Positions 19,193 to 26,932 of a DNA stretch of 64,000 nucleotides are shown in pieces. A program made the translations under genes and the position numbers. Source of the stretch: Afipia sp. (lineage in GTDB: Bacteria > Pseudomonadota > Alphaproteobacteria > Rhizobiales > Xanthobacteraceae). The notes below the pieces were generated by a model that did no database searches, was not told where the DNA came from, and saw nothing but the letters and a program-made list of their open reading frames with translations. How positions within the stretch are numbered: the stretch's first letter is position 1; each line of letters begins with the position of its first letter. Location of the stretch: NCBI GenBank assembly GCA_016201045.1, contig JACQDM010000002.1, forward strand, positions 496,001 to 560,000. Direction: 5' to 3'.

Positions 19193-20476
19193 TTGGCACA
19201 CGGACGCAAAATAGCGGTCATCGGTCTTGGCTATGTCGGATTGCCGGTCGCGGTGTCGTTCGCGCGCGCCGGTGTTCCGGTGGTGGGCTTTGACATCGAC
19301 GCCAACCGAATTTCCGAACTGAAATCCGGCCGCGACCGCACGCATGAAGTGGACACTGCCGACCTCGCGCTTAAGTCGCTGTCGTTCACGAGCGATCTGA
19401 AGGCGCTCGCCGCCTGCGATTTTTTCATCGTCACGGTGCCGACGCCGATCGACGAGGCAAGACGTCCCGATCTCGGCGCGATGTTCGCCGCCTCGCGCAC
19501 CGTCGCCGGCGCGCTGAAGAAGGGCGACATCGTTGTTTATGAATCGACGGTTTATCCCGGCGCGGTCGAGGAAGATTGCGTTCCGATTCTCGAAAAGGTT
19601 TCGGGATTGAAATGCGGCAGCGATTTCAAGGTCGGCTATTCGCCGGAGCGCATCAATCCTGGCGACAAGCAACACCGTTTCGAGACGATCATGAAGGTGG
19701 TGTCGGGTCAGGATGCCGAGACGCTGAATGTCGTTGCGGACGTTTACGGCTCTGTCGTCACGGCAGGCATCCATCGCGCGCCGTCGATCAAAGTGGCGGA
19801 AGCTGCGAAGGTGATCGAGAACACGCAGCGCGATCTCAACATCGCCTTCATGAACGAACTGTCGCTGATCTTTCAGGCGCTCGATATCGACACCGGCGAT
19901 GTGCTGGCCGCCGCGCGCACGAAATGGAATTTCATGCCGTTCCAGCCGGGCCTTGTCGGCGGACACTGCATCGGCGTCGATCCTTATTACCTGACCTATC
20001 GCGCCGAGAAGGCCGGATATCACCCCGAGGTCATCCTCGCGGGCCGCCGCATTAATGACGGCATGGGTCAGCGCATCGCGCGCGAATGCATTCGCGGCTT
20101 GCTCAAGCGCAATGTCGGCAACGGTATCGTGACGGTCCTCGGCTTGACCTTCAAGGAAGACGTGCCCGATACGCGCAACTCGCGCGTTGTCGATGTCATC
20201 CGCGAACTGGAATCGTTCGGGCTAAAAGTGCAGGTTGCCGATCCGCAAGCGCAGCCATCGGACGCGATGCACGAATACGGCGTGACGCTGACGAAACTCG
20301 ATGCGTTGAAGCCGGCGGACGCCGTGATCATGGCGGTCGCGCACAAGGAATATCTCGACGCAGGCTGGCCGCTGATCGAGAGATTGCTCGCCGGCGGCAA
20401 GGGCCTCGTACTCGACGTGAAAATCCGTCTCGACCGCGCCACCAAACCCGCCGGCATCGAACTGTGGCGGCTGTGA
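19193..20476 (+). CDS. wbpA: UDP-N-acetylhexosamine 6-dehydrogenase (WbpA/TviB/WecC family)
   Basis: This protein of about 427 residues is a nucleotide-sugar dehydrogenase with IGLGYVGLP at 10-18, GYSPERINPGD at 148-157 and the active-site motif GGHCIGVDPYYL at 256-267 (Cys259). The PERINPGD and GGHCIGVDPYYL forms are those of UDP-HexNAc dehydrogenases rather than UDP-glucose dehydrogenase. It would make the UDP-GlcNAc-uronate used by WbpB. The only in-frame start that fits is TTG 19193. An ATG at 19182 reads into a 10-codon out-of-frame peptide; one extra A in the AAA run would join it to this gene (see findings). It overlaps the next gene by one base. Confidence 0.85.
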   Translation: MAHGRKIAVIGLGYVGLPVAVSFARAGVPVVGFDIDANRISELKSGRDRTHEVDTADLALKSLSFTSDLKALAACDFFIVTVPTPIDEARRPDLGAMFAASRTVAGALKKGDIVVYESTVYPGAVEEDCVPILEKVSGLKCGSDFKVGYSPERINPGDKQHRFETIMKVVSGQDAETLNVVADVYGSVVTAGIHRAPSIKVAEAAKVIENTQRDLNIAFMNELSLIFQALDIDTGDVLAAARTKWNFMPFQPGLVGGHCIGVDPYYLTYRAEKAGYHPEVILAGRRINDGMGQRIARECIRGLLKRNVGNGIVTVLGLTFKEDVPDTRNSRVVDVIRELESFGLKVQVADPQAQPSDAMHEYGVTLTKLDALKPADAVIMAVAHKEYLDAGWPLIERLLAGGKGLVLDVKIRLDRATKPAGIELWRL

Positions 20477-21486
20477 TGAGCGAGAAACCCATTCTCGTCA
20501 CCGGAGCCGCGGGCTTCATCGGCTTTCATGTCGCGCAACGTCTTCTGCAGAGCGGTAAGAGCGTCGTCGGCGTCGACAGTCTCAACGACTATTACGATCC
20601 GAAGCTGAAGGACGCGCGCCTTGCGATCCTGAAGAACGATCCGAAATTCAGTTTCACCAAGCTCAATCTTGCGGAGCGCATGGCGACGAAATCGCTTTTC
20701 GGCACGCACAAATTTGCGACTGTGATTCATTTGGCCGCGCAGGCGGGCGTTCGCTATTCGATCGAGAACCCCTTCGCCTATGCGGACGCGAACCTCGAAG
20801 GCTTCATGAACATTCTCGAGGGCTGCCGCCATAACGGGTGCAAGCACCTTCTGTATGCATCGTCATCGTCGGTCTACTGCACCAACGCGAAGCTGCCGTT
20901 CTCGGTGCACGACAATGTCGATCATCCGATCAGCCTTTATGCGGCGTCGAAAAAAGCCAACGAGCTGATGGCGCATTCCTACAGCCATCTTTATCGGATT
21001 CCCTCGACCGGCCTGCGCTTCTTCACGGTGTACGGGCCGTGGGGCCGTCCCGACATGGCGATGTTTATTTTTGCCAAGGCCATCGTCGAGGCAAAGCCGA
21101 TCAAGCTGTTCAATCGCGGCGAGATGCTTCGCGACTTTACCTATATCGATGACGTGGCCGAAGCGGTGGTGCGTCTGATCGACAAGCCGCCGCAGGGGCA
21201 ACCCGGCGCGAAGGGCGACGATCCGGCCGCGAGTTCCGCACCGTGGCGCGTGTTCAACATCGGCAACAATCATCCTGAACAGCTGATGAAGGTCGTCGCT
21301 GTTCTGGAGAAGGAATTCGGACGCAAGGCAAAAACCGAGATGCTGCCGATGCAGCCCGGCGATGTGCCTGCGACCTATGCCGACATCGACGATCTCAAGC
21401 GCGAGGTCGGCTTTTCGCCATCGACGTCGATCGAAGACGGTATCGCGCGCTTTGCCGCGTGGTATCGTGATTATCACAAGCTGTGA
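20476..21486 (+). CDS. UDP-glucuronate 4-epimerase-like SDR
   Basis: This 336-residue protein has TGAAGFIG at 9-16, DSLNDYYDPKLK at 34-45, a Ser-rich strand YASSSSVY at 127-134 and catalytic YAASK at 155-159. The DSLNDYYD and TVYGPWGRPDMA features are characteristic of UDP-glucuronate 4-epimerases (CapI/LspL group), which make UDP-galacturonate. The ATG overlaps the upstream stop in TGATG. The neighbouring dehydrogenase may make the uronate it acts on, or it may draw on UDP-glucuronate made elsewhere. Confidence 0.85.
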   Translation: MSEKPILVTGAAGFIGFHVAQRLLQSGKSVVGVDSLNDYYDPKLKDARLAILKNDPKFSFTKLNLAERMATKSLFGTHKFATVIHLAAQAGVRYSIENPFAYADANLEGFMNILEGCRHNGCKHLLYASSSSVYCTNAKLPFSVHDNVDHPISLYAASKKANELMAHSYSHLYRIPSTGLRFFTVYGPWGRPDMAMFIFAKAIVEAKPIKLFNRGEMLRDFTYIDDVAEAVVRLIDKPPQGQPGAKGDDPAASSAPWRVFNIGNNHPEQLMKVVAVLEKEFGRKAKTEMLPMQPGDVPATYADIDDLKREVGFSPSTSIEDGIARFAAWYRDYHKL

Positions 21487-21510
21487 CAGCAGGCTGAGTT
21501 CAGATCCCGC

Positions 21511-22929
21511 ATGAGCGATCACATCATTCCTCTTATCATGTGCGGCGGCGCGGGCACGCGGCTGTGGCCGGCGTCGCGCGAGAACCGTCCCAAGCAGTTT
21601 CTGCGGCTGTTCGGCGCAAACTCGACGTTTCAGGACACGGTGCTGCGCGTCAGCGATCCGTCGCTGTTCGCAAAGCCCATCGTCATCACCAATGCGTCCT
21701 ATCGCTTCATGGTTCTGGAGCAGTTGGCCGAGATCAATCGCGACGCCGACATTCTGCTCGAGCCTGCGCGCCGCGATTCCGGTCCGGCGATTGCCGCTGG
21801 CGCTGCCTTCGCGTTGACGCGCGATCCGAAGGCCGTCGTGCTGGCGCTTGCCGCCGATCATGTCGTGCAGGATACGCCCGCGTTTGTCGATGCCTGCCGC
21901 AAAGCGCTCGATGTCGCCAACGCCGGTCGCATCGTCACGTTCGGCGTGCGGCCCGAGCGCGCGGCCACCGAATACGGCTATATCCAGCCCGGCGCGAAAA
22001 TTTCCGGCGACGTGATGGCTATCGCGAAATTCGTCGAGAAGCCGGATGCGGCGACGGCTTCCGCTTACGTCAAGGATGGTTATCTCTGGAACAGCGGCAA
22101 CTTCATGTTCGGCGCGAAGATGTTGCTGGACGAATATAAAAGCGTCGATGCCGCGAGTGTTACCGCGGTGTCGGAAGCTGTCAAAAGCGCGGGCCGCGAT
22201 CTCGGCTTCGTTACGCTGCCGGCGGAATCGTTCGAGAAAGCGAAAGCCATTTCCATCGACTACGCGGTGATGGAAAAAACCAAGCAAGCCGCCGTCATTC
22301 CCGTGTCGTGCGGATGGTCGGATGTCGGCTCATGGCATGCGGTGTGGGAATTGTCCGGCAAGGACGGGCAGGGCAACGTCGCGCAGGGCGGCGCGGTCGC
22401 GGTGTTCGAGGACTCGCGCAACTGCAACGTCTCGTCCGACAAGGCGCTGATCGCGCTCGAAGGCGTGGACGATCTCGTCGTGGTCGCGACGCAGGATGCT
22501 ATTCTCGTCTCACGACAGAAGGACGCCAACGGCCTCAAGCGCCTCGTCGCGAAATTGAAGACCACAGCGCCGCAAGTGACCGAGGATCATCTCAAGGTTC
22601 ACAGGCCGTGGGGCTCGTACCAGTCGCTCGACATCGGCGAGCGTCATCAGGTCAAACGCATCATCGTCAAATCCGGCGGGCGGCTGTCGTTGCAGAAGCA
22701 TCATCACCGCTCCGAACATTGGATCGTGGTGCGCGGCGCTGCGCTGGTGACGGTGAACGACACGCAGAAAATGGTTCACGAGAACGAGTCGATCTACATT
22801 CCCATCGGCGCGACGCACCGGATGGAAAACCCAGGCAAGATTCCGCTCGAGCTGATCGAGGTCCAGACCGGAAGCTACTTCGGCGAGGATGACATCATTC
22901 GCATCGAGGATGACTATAAACGCTCATGA
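21511..22929 (+). CDS. manC: Mannose-1-phosphate guanylyltransferase / mannose-6-phosphate isomerase
   Basis: This 472-residue bifunctional enzyme has the nucleotidyltransferase signature CGGAGTRLWPASRENRPKQF at 11-30 and FVEKPDAAT in the middle. A C-terminal cupin isomerase domain starts at HRPWGSYQSLD and contains QKHHHRSEHW, whose His residues bind zinc. It makes GDP-mannose from mannose-1-phosphate and converts fructose-6-phosphate to mannose-6-phosphate. No phosphomannomutase or GDP-mannose dehydratase is in the window, so mannose itself or products made elsewhere are implied. It is probably cotranscribed with the two genes before it. Confidence 0.92.
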   Translation: MSDHIIPLIMCGGAGTRLWPASRENRPKQFLRLFGANSTFQDTVLRVSDPSLFAKPIVITNASYRFMVLEQLAEINRDADILLEPARRDSGPAIAAGAAFALTRDPKAVVLALAADHVVQDTPAFVDACRKALDVANAGRIVTFGVRPERAATEYGYIQPGAKISGDVMAIAKFVEKPDAATASAYVKDGYLWNSGNFMFGAKMLLDEYKSVDAASVTAVSEAVKSAGRDLGFVTLPAESFEKAKAISIDYAVMEKTKQAAVIPVSCGWSDVGSWHAVWELSGKDGQGNVAQGGAVAVFEDSRNCNVSSDKALIALEGVDDLVVVATQDAILVSRQKDANGLKRLVAKLKTTAPQVTEDHLKVHRPWGSYQSLDIGERHQVKRIIVKSGGRLSLQKHHHRSEHWIVVRGAALVTVNDTQKMVHENESIYIPIGATHRMENPGKIPLELIEVQTGSYFGEDDIIRIEDDYKRS

Positions 22930-23084
22930 TTTCAGATAGTTATAGATCTTCCGGGGTGTAACTTTCGGACTCAAAACGTGTCCTTGTTTCGCACCCCGGC
23001 GTTCGCCACACATGTGACGGCGTGCTACCACACCATCCGGCGCGGCGGGGATCGCGCTTCGCAATTCAAAAAGGTTTCAGTCTC

Positions 23085-24098
23085 ATGAGTTCTGCCAAGT
23101 CTGCGACGACGAACGCGGACGCCGTGCGCGCGTTGCGCGTGGGTGTGATCGGCGCAGGCGTGATGGGCACCAATCACGCCCGCGTGCTGGCTGGACTGCC
23201 GGACGTCACGCTCGTCGGCATCGTCGATCCGCTGCCGGCGCATCGCGCGCGCGCCGAAGAAATCGTCGGCTGCAAGACGTATTTCACCGTCGAGGAGTTG
23301 CTCGACGCCGGTCTGGATGCCGTGACGATTGCGGCACCGACGCATCTGCATCGCGACGTGGCACTCGCCTGCATCGCCCGCAGAATTCATGTGCTGGTCG
23401 AAAAGCCGATTGCCTCCACGGCCGAAGAAGGCCACGAGATCGTTGCCGCTGCCAAGAAGGCCGGCGTGACGCTGATGGTCGGCCATGTCGAGCGTTTCAA
23501 TCCTGCGGTCGCCGCGATCAAGCAGGCGATCAAGGACGAGGAAATTCTCTCCATCGGCATCACCCGTGTCGGCCCGTTCCCGCCGCGCATGTCGAATGTC
23601 GGCGTCGTGATCGATCTCGCCGTGCATGACATCGATCTGATTCGCTGGTTCACCGAATCCGACATCGTCGACGTTCAGCCGCAGCTTGCGAGCGCCGTCG
23701 CCGAGCGCGAGGATATCGCACTGCTGCAGTTCCGCACCGCCTCCGGCGTGCTTGCCCACATCAACACCAACTGGCTGACGCCGTTCAAGGCGCGCAACGT
23801 GACGGTTGCGACGCGCGGTAAATATGTGCAGGGCGATCTTTTGACGCGGCAGGTGACGGAGTGCTTCGGCTTCCAGCGTGACGGCAGCTATTCGATGCGC
23901 CATCTGTCGGTCGGGCACGACGAGCCGCTGCGTGCCGAACTGATGGCGTTTCTCGGCGCGGTGCGTTCGGGCAGTGCACCGGCCGTCACTGGCGAGGAAG
24001 GCGTTGCGTCGCTCGAGATCGCGATCAAGTGTCTCGAAGCGCCGGCAGGCGCCATCGCGCAACCTTTGCGCAAAGGCCCGCGCGCGGTCGCAAGCTAA
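23085..24098 (+). CDS. Second Gfo/Idh/MocA family sugar-nucleotide dehydrogenase
   Basis: This 337-residue protein has VIGAGVMGTNHARVL at 21-35, E106-K107-P108 and DLAVHDIDLIRW at 177-188 with His181. It is only distantly related to the WbpB copy at 874. It lies 30 bp upstream of a WbpE-like aminotransferase, a common pairing in which the dehydrogenase makes the keto sugar for the aminotransferase. It may therefore be a second, WlbA-like 3-dehydrogenase or act on another sugar. I choose ATG 23085; the frame is open about 60 bp further upstream without a good start. Confidence 0.78.
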   Translation: MSSAKSATTNADAVRALRVGVIGAGVMGTNHARVLAGLPDVTLVGIVDPLPAHRARAEEIVGCKTYFTVEELLDAGLDAVTIAAPTHLHRDVALACIARRIHVLVEKPIASTAEEGHEIVAAAKKAGVTLMVGHVERFNPAVAAIKQAIKDEEILSIGITRVGPFPPRMSNVGVVIDLAVHDIDLIRWFTESDIVDVQPQLASAVAEREDIALLQFRTASGVLAHINTNWLTPFKARNVTVATRGKYVQGDLLTRQVTECFGFQRDGSYSMRHLSVGHDEPLRAELMAFLGAVRSGSAPAVTGEEGVASLEIAIKCLEAPAGAIAQPLRKGPRAVAS

Positions 24099-24128
24099 GT
24101 TTTCTCTTAAAGATCACGGCCAAGAGCA

Positions 24129-25277
24129 ATGAACCAGCATCTGCGCCCGGACCCTGTTGCGTTTATCGATATCGGCGAACAGCGCCGCCGTCTCGGCGCA
24201 AAGATCGATGCCGCCGTATCGAAAGTGCTGACGCATTGCCAGTTCATCAACGGGCCTGAAGTCACGCAGTTTGAGTCGGATTTGGCGGCTTACTGCGGCG
24301 CCAAGCATGTGATCGCCTGCGCCAGCGGCACCGATGCGCTGCTGATGGTGCTGATGGCCAAGGGCGTCGGCCCCGGCGATGCGGTGATCTGTCCGTCGTT
24401 TACGTTCTGCGCCACCGGCGAGGTCGTGGCGCTTGCGGGTGCGACGCCGGTGTTCGTCGATGTCGATGAGACGACGTTCAACATGAATGTCGAGTCGCTC
24501 AAGAAGGGCATCGCGACCGCGAAGAAGCTCGGCCTGAAAGTGAAGGCTGTGATCCCGGTCGATCTGTTCGGCCAGAGCGCGGACCACGACGCGGTTGCCG
24601 TTGTGGCGAAAGAGAACGGTCTGTTTGTTCTGGACGACGCCGCGCAGTCATTCGGCGCGACGTACAAAGGCAAGCGCCTCGGCACGCTGGCGCTCGCTAC
24701 AGCAACCAGCTTTTTCCCGGCCAAGCCGCTGGGCTGCTATGGCGACGGCGGCGCGATCTTCACCGACGACGCCGATTTGGCCGAGAAGCTCCGCAGCGTG
24801 CGCGTGCACGGGCAGGGCACCGAGAAATACGACAACGTCCGCATCGGTCTCACCGCGCGTCTCGATACCATTCAGGCCGCTGTGCTGATCGAGAAGCTGG
24901 AAATCTTCGACGCGGAAATCGCCGCGCGCAACAAGGTGGCGCAACGTTACTTCGATGCGCTGCATAACATCGTCACTGCGCCGCGCGTTGCCGACGGCAA
25001 TATCTCGACCTGGGCGCAATACACCATCCGCCTGCCGAAGGGTCACGATCGCGATGCGTTCGCGAATGCACTCAAGGCGCAGGGCATTCCGACCGCGATC
25101 TACTATCCGAAGTCGATGCACCAGCAGACCGCCTACAAGCATTATCCCGTGGCGGACGGCGGATTGCCGGTCAGCGAAAGGTTGTCGCAGGACGTCATCA
25201 GCCTGCCGATGCATCCGTATCTGGACGCGGCGGCGCAGGATCGCGTCATCAAGGCTGTGCGCGACGCGCTGACCTGA
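24129..25277 (+). CDS. wbpE: WbpE/WlbC-like sugar aminotransferase (DegT/DnrJ/EryC1)
   Basis: This 382-residue PLP enzyme has CASGTDAL at 64-71, DDAAQSFGATYKGKR from 169 and the PLP-lysine motif SFFPAKPLGCYGDGGA from 194 with Lys199. Those stretches and the C-terminal SLPMHPYLD closely follow WbpE, which transaminates UDP-3-keto-GlcNAc-uronate with glutamate. It is the only sugar aminotransferase seen in the window, so it would supply the step between wbpB (874 or 23085) and wbpD (1803). The ATG lies 30 bp after the dehydrogenase. Confidence 0.85.
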   Translation: MNQHLRPDPVAFIDIGEQRRRLGAKIDAAVSKVLTHCQFINGPEVTQFESDLAAYCGAKHVIACASGTDALLMVLMAKGVGPGDAVICPSFTFCATGEVVALAGATPVFVDVDETTFNMNVESLKKGIATAKKLGLKVKAVIPVDLFGQSADHDAVAVVAKENGLFVLDDAAQSFGATYKGKRLGTLALATATSFFPAKPLGCYGDGGAIFTDDADLAEKLRSVRVHGQGTEKYDNVRIGLTARLDTIQAAVLIEKLEIFDAEIAARNKVAQRYFDALHNIVTAPRVADGNISTWAQYTIRLPKGHDRDAFANALKAQGIPTAIYYPKSMHQQTAYKHYPVADGGLPVSERLSQDVISLPMHPYLDAAAQDRVIKAVRDALT

Positions 25278-25323
25278 CGCTTCGCGCATATTGCGCGCCG
25301 CGCCTATGCTGTAAAACCCATTC

Positions 25324-26856
25324 ATGCTCGGGCGAATCTTCACCGTCGGCGGATACACGCTGCTCTCGCGGCTGACCGGATTCGCGCGCGACGTGATGCT
25401 GGCCGCGATCCTCGGTGCCGGTCCCGTGGCCGACGCCTTCTTCGTCGCGCTTCGTCTTCCCAATCATTTCCGCGCGATCTTCGCCGAGGGCGCGTTCAAC
25501 GCCGCCTTCGTTCCGGCCTATGCGCATGTGGTCGGCAAGGGCGGGGCACCGTCTGCAAAACTGTTCGCAGACCGTATCTTCACGGTCCTGTTCGCGTCGC
25601 AGGTCGTGCTGCTCGTGCTGGCGCTTGTCTTCATGCCGCAGGCGATGAGCATTCTCGCACCCGGCTTCACCGACGATCCGGCGCAGCGTGAACTCGCGAT
25701 TTCGCTGACGCGCATCACCTTTCCATATCTATTGCTGATTACGCTGGTGACGCTTTACGGCGGCATGCTCAACGTGATGCATCGCTTTGCGAGCGCTGCC
25801 GCGGCGCCGATATTCCTCAACATCTCGATGATGGCGACGCTCGCGCTGGCCGCGTTCTTTCCGGGTGCGGGTTATGCGGCAGCGTGGGGCGTGCTGATTT
25901 CCGGCTTCCTGCAATATTTCCTGCTCGCGGGCGACGCATGGAAAAACGATGTGCTGCCGGCATTCACCACATGGAAATGGGACGAGGACGTGCGCGCATT
26001 TTTCCGTGCGCTCGGGCCTGCGACCGTCGGCTCGATGGGCACGCAGATCGCGCTATTCGCCGATACGATTATCGCGACTTTTCTCGCTGCCGGCGCGTTG
26101 TCCGCTCTCTATTATGCGGATCGCCTCAATCAACTGCCCATCGGTGTGATCGGCATTGCGATTGGGACGGTGCTACTGCCGGAAATGTCGCGCAGGATGG
26201 CGGCCAACGATCACGCGGGCGCGATGGCGTCGCAACGCCGCGCCTTCGAGTTTACGCTTCTGTTTTCAATTCCCTTCGTGGCGGCATTTCTCGCCGTGCC
26301 CGATACGATCATGCGCGCGATGTTCGCGCGCGGCGCGTTCACCAAAGCGGACGCGGCCTCGGCTGCCGCGACGCTCGCGGCCTATGCCATCGGGCTTGTT
26401 CCGTTCGTGCTGATCCGCAGCGCGGTCGCGACCTTCTACGCACGCAAGGATACAAAAACGCCGGTGGTCGCCGCGCTGACCGGCGTTGTCGTGAATGTTG
26501 CCCTGAAATTCGCGCTGGTCGGCGCGCTGGCGCAGATCGGTCTCGCACTGGCGACTGCGGTGGGTGCGTGGATCAATCTGCTGCTGGTGGTGTTCTTTGC
26601 GGTGCGTCGCGATTTTCTCGAAATCGACCGCGCGTTCGTGATGTCGCTGCTCAAACTTTTGTTATCGGGAATCGTGCTCGCAGCGGCGCTCTGGTTTTCC
26701 GCGCATTGGCTGGCTTCGGCGCTTGCAGGAATGACATCGTTCCGCGACGAAACCGCATTGCTGATTTTGACGGCAATCGGTTCCGTCGTTTATGCGGTAT
26801 CGCTGCTGGCGCTGTTCGGGCCGCGCTGGCTTGCATCGCTGATCCGCCCGGCGTGA
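25324..26856 (+). CDS. murJ: MurJ-like lipid II flippase
   Basis: This 510-residue MOP-superfamily membrane protein has about 14 helices. N-terminal residues expected for MurJ are present: SRLTGFARDV at 15-24 (Arg16, Arg22), ADAFFVALRLPN at 36-47 (Asp37) and Arg50, matching the essential Arg/Asp set of E. coli MurJ with a two-residue offset. FYARKDTKTPV later in the protein is also typical. It would move lipid II across the inner membrane. Its position behind a sugar aminotransferase is unusual, so a paralogue serving the surface polysaccharide is possible. Confidence 0.82.
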   Translation: MLGRIFTVGGYTLLSRLTGFARDVMLAAILGAGPVADAFFVALRLPNHFRAIFAEGAFNAAFVPAYAHVVGKGGAPSAKLFADRIFTVLFASQVVLLVLALVFMPQAMSILAPGFTDDPAQRELAISLTRITFPYLLLITLVTLYGGMLNVMHRFASAAAAPIFLNISMMATLALAAFFPGAGYAAAWGVLISGFLQYFLLAGDAWKNDVLPAFTTWKWDEDVRAFFRALGPATVGSMGTQIALFADTIIATFLAAGALSALYYADRLNQLPIGVIGIAIGTVLLPEMSRRMAANDHAGAMASQRRAFEFTLLFSIPFVAAFLAVPDTIMRAMFARGAFTKADAASAAATLAAYAIGLVPFVLIRSAVATFYARKDTKTPVVAALTGVVVNVALKFALVGALAQIGLALATAVGAWINLLLVVFFAVRRDFLEIDRAFVMSLLKLLLSGIVLAAALWFSAHWLASALAGMTSFRDETALLILTAIGSVVYAVSLLALFGPRWLASLIRPA

Positions 26857-26932
26857 CGGCAAAGCCGTTTGCGCCCGCTGCCGATCCGCTGCAATATGTG
26901 TGCAAATTCCTGCATTCTGAGAGTTGAATAAA

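Noticed and set aside
22951-22999. Inverted repeat CCGGGGTG ... CACCCCGG after manC
   Set aside because: The 33-bp spacer and absence of a T-tract make a terminator unlikely; possibly chance.
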